Part shown: piece by piece, positions 42,701-50,887 of the stretch | Layout of the letters: each line of letters starts with the position of its first letter | Numbering within the stretch: position 1 is the stretch's first letter | NCBI GenBank assembly: GCA_944323705.1 | Contig: CALUTM010000007.1 | Coordinates: 1 to 50,887, forward strand | DNA length: 50,887 nt | Origin: Candidatus Gastranaerophilales bacterium | GTDB lineage: Bacteria > Cyanobacteriota > Vampirovibrionia > Gastranaerophilales > Gastranaerophilaceae | Direction of reading: 5' to 3' | The notes under the pieces: generated by a model | Databases searched by the model: none | What the model was told of the DNA's origin: nothing | Seen by the model: only the letters and a program-made list of their open reading frames with translations | Position numbers and translations under genes: made by a program

Positions 42701-44662
42701 ATGAGAAGAAGAAAAAAGTATGATTTGTATGTAGTTATTTTTTTAGCGATTTTCACAATCGGATATTTTATATACAACCATACTTCGTCTGAATCAAGAG
42801 GGGTTGAATGTTATTCTGCTGCCCTTGAGGATTACAAAGCCGCTGAATACGAAAAAGCTTATCAGGAGTTTGGCAGAGTTCCTGCCGGTTCTACATTAAA
42901 ACCTCCGGCTTTGTTCAGGCAGGCAAGGTGTGCCACAAATATGGGGAAAAAGGAGCTTGCCATAAAAAAATACAACCGTATTGTTCGTTCCGGCTCTAAA
43001 TCTTCTATAGCACCAATCAGTGAATATAACATGGCTTGTTTAATGTTTGATATTCAGGATAAAAAAGCCGCAAGACATTTTAAACGAATTATTAAAAAAT
43101 ACCCGTCCAGTGATTATGCTATCGCGTCTGAATATTATTTGGGATTATTGGATCTTTCAGATACGTCAAAAAGTAAGAAAAGGGTAGAAAAGTCTAAAGA
43201 GCGGGCACTTATTCATTTTAAAACGTATTTGGAAAAATCACCCGACGGACGTTTTGCATTGAGGGTGATTGATGAAATAAATAAACTGTCACCCAAACTT
43301 AATAATTATGACAATCTTCTGATTGCGAAAGCTTATTATGCCAACGGAGAATTTGAAAAAGCAAAAAATATTCTGAATAAAACGACTTTGGCTGAAAGTT
43401 GGTCTGATTTTGCAAAAAATGAATATAAATTGGGAAATAAGGAAAAGGGCAATTATTATGCGGAATTGGGTCTGAAAAAACATTCCGCCAATACGGCTCC
43501 TGAGGATGTATACGAAGTTGTTGACAACTATATAGCAACATTCCCTTCAAGAAAGGAAGGCATTTTAAAGTTGACGGCTTTGGGAGATGTTGCGACCGGA
43601 GGGGATTATATTGCATATCTGAATTGTAGTGAAGTCGTAGAAAACAACGTCAAGGAGGCTTGTTTCAGGACTTTGTATGAAAAATATCCTAACGGTCAAT
43701 TTTCTGCAGATTCATTGTATAACCTTTTTATAACAAAATATCTTCAAAAAAAATATTATGACGCACAGAGGCTAGGGTTTTTGCATTTAAAGAAATTCCC
43801 GAATGTTAAATCCGCACCTGCGGTTACGTATTTTATGGGGAAAATAGCTTTTAAACTCAAACATTACGAGAGTGCAAACAGTTATTATAAACAGGTTATA
43901 AGCAAGTACCCCGACTCATACTACGCTTTTAGGGCAAATTATAATTTAAATAAAGAGGACGGTTTTTTGCCGTTTTTGGAGTTGAACGAAAAGCCGATAG
44001 TTTTTCCTTACAAAAAATCTCTGGATAATAATCTTGTTGTGAAATTGGCGTATTTAAAAGATTATGACCTTGTAGAAGAGCTTTGCAAGAAGGATAAATT
44101 TATCCAAAGCTGGATAGCTTATGAAAAGGAAAACTATACGATATCAGCCGTTCTTGCACGAAATGCAATGGAAGAATTAACGGTAAAACCTCCGTTTGAG
44201 GATTTTAGATGGAGATTGGTTTATCCGACGCATTATTATGATATTGTCGATAAAGTAAAGGGTGATAATAATCCTATAGTGCTTGAGTCGATATTGAAAG
44301 AGGAAAGTCACTTTAATCCTTACGCGGCAAGTCATGTAGGTGCAAAAGGGCTTATGCAGCTTATGCCCGCAACATACGATGAAGTGGTCAAAAAACATAA
44401 TCTGCCCAAAAATCTTAATACGGAAACTGCCAATATAACAGCGGGAAGCTTGTATTATACCGGGCTGAAACGCTTACTCGGAGGTAAAGACGTATATGCA
44501 ATTACGGCATACAATGGCGGTATCGGTTCGGTTACGAATTGGTTCTCTAAACTGACATACAATGATACGGACGAATTTATTGAACAGATTCCTTATCCCG
44601 AGACAAAAAACTACGTGAAAAAAGTCTTGCGTACTTATTGGGTTTACGGAAATGTATACTAA
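42701..44662 (+). CDS. TPR-containing lytic transglycosylase (Slt70-like)
   Basis: A 653-residue envelope protein. A single N-terminal membrane helix (about 8-24) anchors it. TPR-like helical repeats occupy about 35-430, with units such as YEKAYQEFGRVP, FEKAKNILNKT and YESANSYYKQVI. The C-terminal SLT domain (about 525-640) has catalytic Glu in SILKEESHFNPYAASHVGAK, then GLMQLMPATYDE and ITAYNGGIGSVTNW. It should cleave peptidoglycan glycan strands to anhydro-muropeptides and may open space for pili or secretion machines. It ends 60 bases before lemA. Confidence 0.92.
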   Translation: MRRRKKYDLYVVIFLAIFTIGYFIYNHTSSESRGVECYSAALEDYKAAEYEKAYQEFGRVPAGSTLKPPALFRQARCATNMGKKELAIKKYNRIVRSGSKSSIAPISEYNMACLMFDIQDKKAARHFKRIIKKYPSSDYAIASEYYLGLLDLSDTSKSKKRVEKSKERALIHFKTYLEKSPDGRFALRVIDEINKLSPKLNNYDNLLIAKAYYANGEFEKAKNILNKTTLAESWSDFAKNEYKLGNKEKGNYYAELGLKKHSANTAPEDVYEVVDNYIATFPSRKEGILKLTALGDVATGGDYIAYLNCSEVVENNVKEACFRTLYEKYPNGQFSADSLYNLFITKYLQKKYYDAQRLGFLHLKKFPNVKSAPAVTYFMGKIAFKLKHYESANSYYKQVISKYPDSYYAFRANYNLNKEDGFLPFLELNEKPIVFPYKKSLDNNLVVKLAYLKDYDLVEELCKKDKFIQSWIAYEKENYTISAVLARNAMEELTVKPPFEDFRWRLVYPTHYYDIVDKVKGDNNPIVLESILKEESHFNPYAASHVGAKGLMQLMPATYDEVVKKHNLPKNLNTETANITAGSLYYTGLKRLLGGKDVYAITAYNGGIGSVTNWFSKLTYNDTDEFIEQIPYPETKNYVKKVLRTYWVYGNVY

Positions 44663-44671
44663 ATGAATGAT

Positions 44672-44704
44672 TTACTAATACATAAAATTTTGTATTATTA
44701 GTAA
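44672..44704. other. AT-rich hairpin before lemA
   Basis: TTACTAAT (44672-44679) and ATTAGTAA (44697-44704) form an 8-base stem whose end abuts a run of A and the lemA ribosome site (GAGAGG). There is no T-tract on the plus strand. It may be an operator or leader structure. Confidence 0.45.
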
Positions 44705-44722
44705 AAAAAAGAGAGGTTTATT

Positions 44723-45295
44723 ATGAGTTATGTATTAATTGTTGGAATTATAGTTTTAGTGTTTGTTTTTTGGATGTACGGTATTTACGCATCATTAATC
44801 CGAAAGAGAAATAAGGCTATGGAGGCTTTTTCCTCCATAGATGTTCAGTTAAAAAAGAGGTATGATTTAATCCCCAATATATTAACGATTGCTCAAAAAT
44901 TTATGGAGCATGAACGCGGCTTGATGGAGGAAGTAACAAAATTAAGAACTCAGGTTGCGGGAATTCCTGCTACATTTGAGAATATAGACAGAAAAATCGC
45001 ATTGGATGGCGAAATTGCCCAAAAAATGGGACAAATTATGGTTGCTGTTGAAAATTATCCGCAATTGAAATCCGATGAGACAATGGTAAATGCGATGCGG
45101 ACTTATAATGAAGTAGAGGAACATATTTCTGCCGCAAGAAGGTTTTATAACTCAGCTGCGAATGAACTTAAAAATGCAGTTGAGATTTTTCCGTCATCGT
45201 TTTTTGCCAGAATGATGAATATAAAAGCTGTTGATTTCTTTAAGGCGGAAGAGATAGAGAGACTGCCAGTCAGAGCTTCTGAATTTTTTAATTAA
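44723..45295 (+). CDS. lemA: LemA family protein
   Basis: A 190-residue protein with an N-terminal membrane helix (about 4-24) followed by the LemA helical bundle: YDLIPNILTIAQKFMEHERG (about 50-70) and TYNEVEEHISAARRFYNSAA (about 130-150). The LemA family is widespread and its role is poorly known; it is often near membrane proteins of DUF3137 type, as here. GAGAGG precedes the ATG. The next gene starts 9 bases after its stop. Confidence 0.95.
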   Translation: MSYVLIVGIIVLVFVFWMYGIYASLIRKRNKAMEAFSSIDVQLKKRYDLIPNILTIAQKFMEHERGLMEEVTKLRTQVAGIPATFENIDRKIALDGEIAQKMGQIMVAVENYPQLKSDETMVNAMRTYNEVEEHISAARRFYNSAANELKNAVEIFPSSFFARMMNIKAVDFFKAEEIERLPVRASEFFN

Positions 45296-45304
45296 GGTGT
45301 AAAA

Positions 45305-46243
45305 TTGAGCGAAGATAAAACATATCCGCAGATGCGAAGAGAGTTTCAGGAAGTTTTTTTTAACAAACTTTCTCCTGCTCTGAAACAATTTGAAGGTGAA
45401 AGAAAATTAAAACTGGTTTTGGCGTGTATATTGTCGGGTCTTTTGTCAGTATTTGCATTGTTTTTACTTATTTTTGGTGTTTTGTGGGCACCGGATACAA
45501 ACGATAAGGCGGAAACTTTAAAGTCAGTTGTGTTTGTATTTGCTCTTGCCTGGGGTGTCTGGTACTGTATCAAAAAAAATTTTGAAGGAAAAATTAAGAA
45601 AAAAATAATGGGGAGTGTCTGCAAGTGCTTTGGAAATATTGAATGGTCTGAGTGCTTGTATCAAGGCAGGGAGATATTTACGATTGCCCATTTAATTCCT
45701 TCATATACTTCAAGTGATTATGACGATATTTTTTACGGTAAGTACAAGGATGTGAACTATGAGATTATAGAAGCGGAATTTATGCGGCGTTCGGGGAAAT
45801 ATTCTACGACAGTATTTAATGGCGTTATTGTAAAACTTGATATGAATAAATCATTTAAAGGCAATACGGTAATTTACCCGAATTCGTTGATGCATTCTTC
45901 ACCCGCAACGGGTTTAGTGCATACCGAGCTTGAAGATACGGTTTTTGAAAAGAAATATGATGTTTTTACAGACGATGAGGTGGAAGCAAGATATCTTATA
46001 ACCCCTTCTTTTATGGAGCGGCTAAACAAAATGAAAATTGCGTTTTCTGCGGATAAAGTTTCTTGTGCATTTTGGGATAAATATTTACTGGTAGCACTGC
46101 ACACAAGAAAAGATTTGTTTTCTCTCTGTTCGCTTTTAAAACCTGTAAATGACGGAAAACAGTTTTTTACGATGTTTGAGGAAATTTTATCAATAATAAA
46201 GCTTATTGATTACTTTAAACTTGATGAAAAGATAGGGCTTTAA
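45305..46243 (+). CDS. DUF3137 membrane protein
   Basis: A 312-residue protein with two adjacent membrane helices (about 40-62 and 72-88) and a long soluble domain. It fits DUF3137, the usual operon partner of LemA: Galanin-like features are absent, and the C-terminal stretch VEARYLITPSFMERLNKMK with KYLLVALHTRKDLF is typical of the group. The start is TTG at 45305, with AAGGTG just upstream. Probably co-transcribed with lemA in an envelope-related pair. Function unknown. Confidence 0.85.
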   Translation: MSEDKTYPQMRREFQEVFFNKLSPALKQFEGERKLKLVLACILSGLLSVFALFLLIFGVLWAPDTNDKAETLKSVVFVFALAWGVWYCIKKNFEGKIKKKIMGSVCKCFGNIEWSECLYQGREIFTIAHLIPSYTSSDYDDIFYGKYKDVNYEIIEAEFMRRSGKYSTTVFNGVIVKLDMNKSFKGNTVIYPNSLMHSSPATGLVHTELEDTVFEKKYDVFTDDEVEARYLITPSFMERLNKMKIAFSADKVSCAFWDKYLLVALHTRKDLFSLCSLLKPVNDGKQFFTMFEEILSIIKLIDYFKLDEKIGL

Positions 46244-46296
46244 GTATTTGATAAAATTTCGACTTTTTTGTAAAATAGACTTTAAAGGAAGGATAT

Positions 46297-46905
46297 ATGC
46301 AAAAAGGTCTGTTTATAACATTTGAAGGCTCTGACGGGTGCGGAAAAACAACGCAAATTAATCTTTTGAACGAGTATTTGCGTGCAAAATGCCGACCGAC
46401 ACTTCTTACACGCGAACCCGGCTCGGGCGGATTGGGAATTAAGATAAGAGAAATTCTGCTTAATTTTGAGGGTGAGATTGCACCAAACTGCGAATCTTTT
46501 TTGTTTTTGGCAGATAGAGCACAACATGTTGAATATACAATTAAACCTGCTTTGAAAGAAGGCAAAATAGTTCTCTGTGACAGGCATACCGACTCAACTC
46601 TGGCATATCAGGGCTACGGACGTGAAGGCGATATTGAAAGAATTAAACTTTTAAATGAAATAGCGGTGAACGGATTAAAACCTGATTTGACTCTGGTATT
46701 TGATATACCTGCCGAAACTTCGCTTAAAAGGGTCGGACATGACAAAGACAGGATGGAGGCTTCCGGGTTGGAATTTTTTGACCGCGTAAGAAACGGGTAT
46801 CTGGAAATAGCAAGGTTGGAACCCGAAAGAGTTAGGGTTATTGATGCTTCGGATTCAATAGAGAATATACACAAAAAGGTCGTGGAAATAGTTGAAAGCC
46901 TATGA
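46297..46905 (+). CDS. tmk: Thymidylate kinase
   Basis: A 202-residue kinase making dTDP from dTMP. The P-loop is [16 protein letters not shown] (about 8-23), the DR(H/Y) motif is [17 protein letters not shown] (about 92-108), and the substrate pocket [14 protein letters not shown] is at about 40-53. GGAAGG precedes the ATG. The stop codon overlaps the start of prfB (ATGA), so the two are translationally coupled. Confidence 0.96.
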   Translation: MQKGLFITFEGSDGCGKTTQINLLNEYLRAKCRPTLLTREPGSGGLGIKIREILLNFEGEIAPNCESFLFLADRAQHVEYTIKPALKEGKIVLCDRHTDSTLAYQGYGREGDIERIKLLNEIAVNGLKPDLTLVFDIPAETSLKRVGHDKDRMEASGLEFFDRVRNGYLEIARLEPERVRVIDASDSIENIHKKVVEIVESL

Positions 46906-47966
46906 ATATACAAGAACTGGAATTAGCGGTTAAGAAAAATAAACAGGGTGTTGATTTTGAAGCTTTAAAAAAAGAATTGCAAGAAATTGAAAACAAACTT
47001 CAAACTCCCGAAGTCTGGTCCAATCAAAATTTGGCTTCCGAGTTGGGACAAAAGTCCAGAGAAATCAAAGAAACTTTGGATATGTTTGCCCGTTGGGACA
47101 GTGTTATTGAAGATGCAAAAACCGCGGCGGAGATTGGTGACAGTGAACTTATTGAAGAAAGTGAAAAGGCTCTGGATACCCTCAAGAAAGAGATTGATAA
47201 ATACGAAATTCAACGAATGCTGTCGGGTGAATATGATGAGGCGGATGCATTTCTTTCCGTAAATGCGGGAGCGGGAGGAACCGATGCACAGGATTGGGCG
47301 GAAATGCTGCTTCGCATGTATACAAGATGGGCTGAATCAAGGGGATGGAAGGTCGAACTTGTGGATAAATCCGAAGGTGAAGAGGCTGGGATTAAATCCG
47401 CAACAATAAAAATTACGGGCAAATACGCTTACGGCTATGCAAAAGCGGAAAAAGGTGTTCATCGGCTCGTGAGGATTTCTCCGTTTAATGCAAACGGCAA
47501 AAGACAAACAAGTTTTGCTTCTTGCGAAGTCTCCCCGATAATTCCCGATTATGAAAAAACGATTGTTATTCCCCCCGAGGATATTGAAATTGATACAATG
47601 CGCTCAGGCGGTGCGGGCGGGCAAAATGTTAATAAGGTAGAAACTGCGGTAAGAATTCTGCATAAACCCACGGGTATAGTAATTAAGTGCCAGCAGGAAC
47701 GCTCACAATTGCAGAATAAAGAAAATGCAATGCAAATGTTGGCATCAAAGCTCCTGGAAATCAGACAGCGTGAACATGAGAAAAAGTTAGCCGAACTTAA
47801 AGGCGAAAATTTTGATATAAATTTCGGCTCACAAATCCGCTCTTATGTGTTTCATCCGTATAAACTGGTGAAAGATCACAGAACAGGGTTTGAGAGCGGA
47901 AATGTTGATGCCGTTATGGACGGAGATTTGGACGGTTTTATTGAAGCATATTTAAAACAGGTATAG
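46902..47966 (+). CDS. prfB: Peptide chain release factor 2
   Basis: A 354-residue class I release factor for UGA and UAA. The RF2 codon-reading motif SPF is in [16 protein letters not shown], and GGQ is in [20 protein letters not shown]. The frame runs unbroken from ATG: the region where most RF2 genes have a programmed frameshift (before [16 protein letters not shown], about residue 18) reads GTT GAT TTT with no in-frame stop. The N-terminus is therefore short, as in other frameshift-less RF2 genes. ATGA overlap with tmk. Confidence 0.96.
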   Translation: MNIQELELAVKKNKQGVDFEALKKELQEIENKLQTPEVWSNQNLASELGQKSREIKETLDMFARWDSVIEDAKTAAEIGDSELIEESEKALDTLKKEIDKYEIQRMLSGEYDEADAFLSVNAGAGGTDAQDWAEMLLRMYTRWAESRGWKVELVDKSEGEEAGIKSATIKITGKYAYGYAKAEKGVHRLVRISPFNANGKRQTSFASCEVSPIIPDYEKTIVIPPEDIEIDTMRSGGAGGQNVNKVETAVRILHKPTGIVIKCQQERSQLQNKENAMQMLASKLLEIRQREHEKKLAELKGENFDINFGSQIRSYVFHPYKLVKDHRTGFESGNVDAVMDGDLDGFIEAYLKQV

Positions 47967-47970
47967 CACC

Positions 47971-49380
47971 TTAAAATCTGAAATAAATAAACGGATTGTA
48001 CGTCGAGGCTGCGATAGAAATACTTGATATAATAAACAAGATTAACAACCAAAGATTAATTATTGTCTTTAAAATTTTATTCTCTATGTTTAATATATTT
48101 CTAAAAATTGGTATTGAACACATAATTGCAACTACGAAAAGTAAAACCTCAACTCTGTCACCATAATAAATATTGTTATATAAAATATTGTCAGGATTGA
48201 TTTTCATAAAACCAAACATATTCTTCAGGTAATTAAAAGCGTATGTCATATCTTCGGCTCTGAACATAACCCATCCTATAACGAATATCAATATGCAATA
48301 AAGATGTTGTATTCCTCTGAACCATATATTGTTATGTTTTTGTTCCAGTTCTTTTAAGTTAACGGCTTTCTCAATAATAATGAATAATCCGTTCCAAGCT
48401 CCCCAAAAGAAAAAATTCCAAGCGGCACCGTGCCATATTCCCGTGAGTAAAAATACAATTCCCAGATTTCTCATAACTTTTAACTTACTGCACCTGTTGC
48501 CGCCCAGTGGGATATAAACATATTGTTTAAACCAGGTTGATAAAGATATGTGCCACCTTCTCCAAAATTCGGAGATGGACTTGGAAATATACGGATAATT
48601 AAAGTTTTCCATAAACTTGAAACCAAAAATAAGCCCCAATCCTATTGCCATGTCCGAATAACCGGAAAAATCAAAGTAGAGTTGGAAGGAGTAACTGACC
48701 GCACCGAGCCATGCTATTGCATGGGAGAAAGTATCGGGAGACTGGACGAAAATTTTGTCTGCAATTGCTCCAAAAGAATTTGCCAGTATAACTTTCTTTG
48801 ACAGACCTATAATGAATCTTTTTACCCCGAGTGATACTTTATCAAAACAAACTTCTCTATCGTCAATTTGTTCTTTAACATCGTGATATTTGACAATAGG
48901 ACCTGCTATAAGCTGAGGAAATAAACATATAAACAGTGCTAATTTATAAAAATTCTTTTGAACGGGAACTTCTTTTCTGTACACATCCACAACGTATGAT
49001 ACCGCCTGAAAAGTGTAAAAAGAAATACCTATCGGCATAACGATATCCAATGCGGAAATGTGTGAGTGAAATATATTATTAATATTTTCCAATATAAAAT
49101 TAAAGTATTTGAAATAGATTAAAAATCCGAGATTGGTAATTATTGTTATAAACAGTGTAAGCTTTTTGTATTTTGGATATTTATCAATTAGTATTGCACC
49201 ATAATAGTTAACAATTATGCTAAGGAGCATAATTGCCAGGTACTTGGGTTCACCCCAAGCGTAAAATATTATGCTGGCACCAAGCAGTATAGCGTTGTGA
49301 AGCTCTTTTTTGGCTAAAAGGTATATTGTACAAACAACAGGCAAAAAGACGTATATAAAGGTCATTGATGAAAACAGCAT
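47971..49380 (-). CDS. MBOAT-family polysaccharide O-acetyltransferase (AlgI-like)
   Basis: A 469-residue integral-membrane acyltransferase with about 11-12 helices. The MBOAT signature is in ESIS-type FWRRWHISLSTWFKQYVYIP (about 308-327), with the active His in LTGIWHGAAWNFFFWGAWNG (about 355-374). AlgI- and DltB-type partners move acetyl or alanyl groups across the membrane. Here the AlgJ/AlgX-like gene directly upstream (zero-base gap) suggests O-acetylation of an exopolysaccharide. The ribosome site GGAGGAGAG lies at the end of that gene. Confidence 0.93.
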   Translation of the reverse strand: MLFSSMTFIYVFLPVVCTIYLLAKKELHNAILLGASIIFYAWGEPKYLAIMLLSIIVNYYGAILIDKYPKYKKLTLFITIITNLGFLIYFKYFNFILENINNIFHSHISALDIVMPIGISFYTFQAVSYVVDVYRKEVPVQKNFYKLALFICLFPQLIAGPIVKYHDVKEQIDDREVCFDKVSLGVKRFIIGLSKKVILANSFGAIADKIFVQSPDTFSHAIAWLGAVSYSFQLYFDFSGYSDMAIGLGLIFGFKFMENFNYPYISKSISEFWRRWHISLSTWFKQYVYIPLGGNRCSKLKVMRNLGIVFLLTGIWHGAAWNFFFWGAWNGLFIIIEKAVNLKELEQKHNNIWFRGIQHLYCILIFVIGWVMFRAEDMTYAFNYLKNMFGFMKINPDNILYNNIYYGDRVEVLLFVVAIMCSIPIFRNILNIENKILKTIINLWLLILFIISSISIAASTYNPFIYFRF

Positions 49381-50803
49381 TTATCTCTCCTCCTTCGGGT
49401 ACATATCTAAAAGATCTTCTAATGTGCCAGAGTTACGTAAAAGTAATATTGCATCCGGTTTATCTTTTTCAATAATTTTGTAGAAGGGCTTAATTTCATA
49501 ATTATATTTCCTTTGTGGATATTTTGTTGGTTTGTGATTCGCTCGGTATCTTTCAACTTTTTGAAAACTTGTATTTAGGAAATATATTAAGCTTTCTTGG
49601 AAGGAATCTCCTATAATCATAAGTTTGTAATTATTGGATGGATTATAATGAGTATGATAATAAGGATTGTGTTTTGTGATTAAGATTACGTTGGCATATT
49701 TGTAATCATAATATGTATATTTTGTCTCTGAAATGTATTTATCATTAATTCTAAGAGTTTTCCCGGAATCCCCTTTAAAAAAATCTCTGCTTGGTCCACT
49801 TCTTACCAAATTTCTTTTGTAAATATTAAAATCTTCTATTGGTGTTATCTTTAATAATGGAAAATCTTGTGACATTATTGAAATTAGATGTTTATACAAA
49901 ACATAGTTCCCATAATCCGTTATATGATGATCAGTTTTGTAATATATAGCATCATTTTTTTCAGCTTGTCTTAGGATATCTTCAGGATAAATTATATCCA
50001 GATTGTATTTCTGTTTTGCAAACGTTTTTAATTTTAAAGTTCTGTCAGGCGGATAGATATGGCGTGTAATATTATAAAACTTATTAAATGAAATAGAAGA
50101 TGGGGGAATAAGAATATATAATTTTATTTTATGTTTTTTGCAATATTGGTTAAATTCATTTAAATTTCTACTGCAAAGTTCAATTTCATCATTTGTCATT
50201 TCTTTTAGTGCAGCATTGTAAATATTTTCAAATATGTACCCATTTTCCTTAATAAAAGTAATGTTTTTTATATTGACGGCTTTGCTGTGTATAAAAAAAG
50301 TACACTTTTGGTTTATTTCAATTATCGTTTGACGCATATTAAATCTGTCATTAAACCAATTATTAAAATCATTTCCGAAATTGTAATTAATTTTTCTGTC
50401 TTTCAAAAACAGAGGCTGCCATTTTGCGAGAACCCTGTTTTCCGCAACCTTGGTTTCTGTGTCTATGTGCGATGCAGGAATAAACAGTAATAAGAAAAAT
50501 ATTGCAAGGAACACAATATCAATCCTTGAATGTTTTTTAATCGTTTTAAAATCTGCAATATAATCAACGAGTTTGTACGCAATAAGAAATGACAGAACCG
50601 AGATAATGACAAACAGTTCAAACTCAAACCTGACGGATGCACGCAGTTTGAGCGGTTTATTGTATAAAACGGAAAAATAACTGTCTTTTGGATAAATAAT
50701 TAAAGTATTATTTTTAATTTTTAAATCGGCATTTTTAGCAACAAAGTCTTCAAGTTTGCAGTTCTTGTTTTTAAGCTGTATTTCGCTTATAGCAAGGGTT
50801 TTG
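49381..50803 (-). CDS. AlgJ/AlgX-like SGNH acetyltransferase, 5' end uncertain
   Basis: The frame gives a protein of about 475 residues after the poly-G part, with a membrane helix (about residues 82-100 of the open frame), another about 110-127, and an SGNH-like acetyltransferase domain: the DHH motif in YYKTDHHITDYGNYVLYKHL and the nucleophile in MIIGDSFQES. In alginate-type systems AlgI passes acetyl to AlgJ/AlgX for transfer to the polymer. The 5' end cannot be trusted: upstream of 50803 the reading frame enters a 17-base poly-G tract and only 67 bases remain. The N-terminal Gly/Trp-rich translation there is probably not real. Confidence 0.75.
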
Positions 50804-50820
50804 CCCCCCCCCCCCCCCCC
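50804..50820. repeat. Homopolymer tract C17
   Basis: Seventeen consecutive C (G on the coding strand of the acetyltransferase-like gene), followed by another C-rich stretch to about 50838. It is either a slippery phase-variation tract or an assembly or sequencing artefact close to the contig end. Confidence 0.9.
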
Positions 50821-50887
50821 GCCCCACCGCCACCCCCAACACAAACATAGCAAACTCAAACGTGGGCTCTATCGTTTTATTTGATCT

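Noticed and set aside
46902-46960. Programmed +1 frameshift site in prfB
   Set aside because: The frame is continuous from ATG and no CTTTGA-type site is present.

Overview
The window is about 51 kb of AT-rich DNA from an uncultured, probably gut-associated, diderm bacterium. A Gram-negative cell plan is indicated by a TolC-type outer membrane factor, a KdsD-type sugar-phosphate isomerase, a PilT ATPase and an AlgI/AlgJ-like acetylation pair. An AMIN-domain protein, small lineage-type proteins and the overall gene mix fit the non-photosynthetic cyanobacterial sister class (Vampirovibrionia / Gastranaerophilales). That placement is inference: there is no rRNA or other decisive marker. I found no tRNA, rRNA, transposase, integrase or CRISPR array.

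Layout. 1-6.4 kb is accessory: a small EF-hand-like protein with a pentanucleotide repeat upstream, a HigB/HigA-type toxin-antitoxin operon with a clear promoter and operator, a frameshifted ParE remnant, two membrane proteins, a gene-poor repeat-bearing gap, and an HhaI-like restriction-modification pair. 6.5-11 kb is a multidrug efflux locus (outer membrane factor diverging from marR-emrA-emrB) around a perfect inverted repeat. 11-13.4 kb holds a cysteine-cluster protein, a flavodoxin with two plausible starts, and the fused remains of a divergent aldo/keto reductase-AraC pair. 13.4-16.8 kb has argS, a solute-binding lipoprotein and a small exported protein. 16.8-17.6 kb is a repeat-filled gap. 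17.6-23 kb encodes a helicase-nuclease fusion and PriA.

23-35 kb is mostly core metabolism and housekeeping: pckA, pilT, a glutamate-synthase-type oxidoreductase, a UDP-GlcNAc 2-epimerase, nth, a CDF transporter, kdsD and a GlcF-like protein. Among these lie lineage-type proteins of unknown role, including a 490-residue protein with internal repeats and a small protein with a flagellar-rod-like C-terminus. 36-48 kb has an AMIN protein, a DUF4127 protein, trhP-yqeG, an aminotransferase, a serpin-like exported protein, a TPR/lytic transglycosylase, lemA-DUF3137 and tmk-prfB (ATGA overlap, no RF2 frameshift). The right end is an MBOAT/AlgJ-like polysaccharide O-acetylation pair running into a 17-base poly-C tract close to the end.

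Three window-wide patterns stand out. GCGC, the predicted HhaI-type site, is almost absent, while the composition-matched CGCG is common. Several genes have a -10 box only 6-7 bases before the ATG and no Shine-Dalgarno, suggesting leaderless transcripts. Gene-poor gaps carry related degenerate repeats. The strongest leads are listed in the findings.
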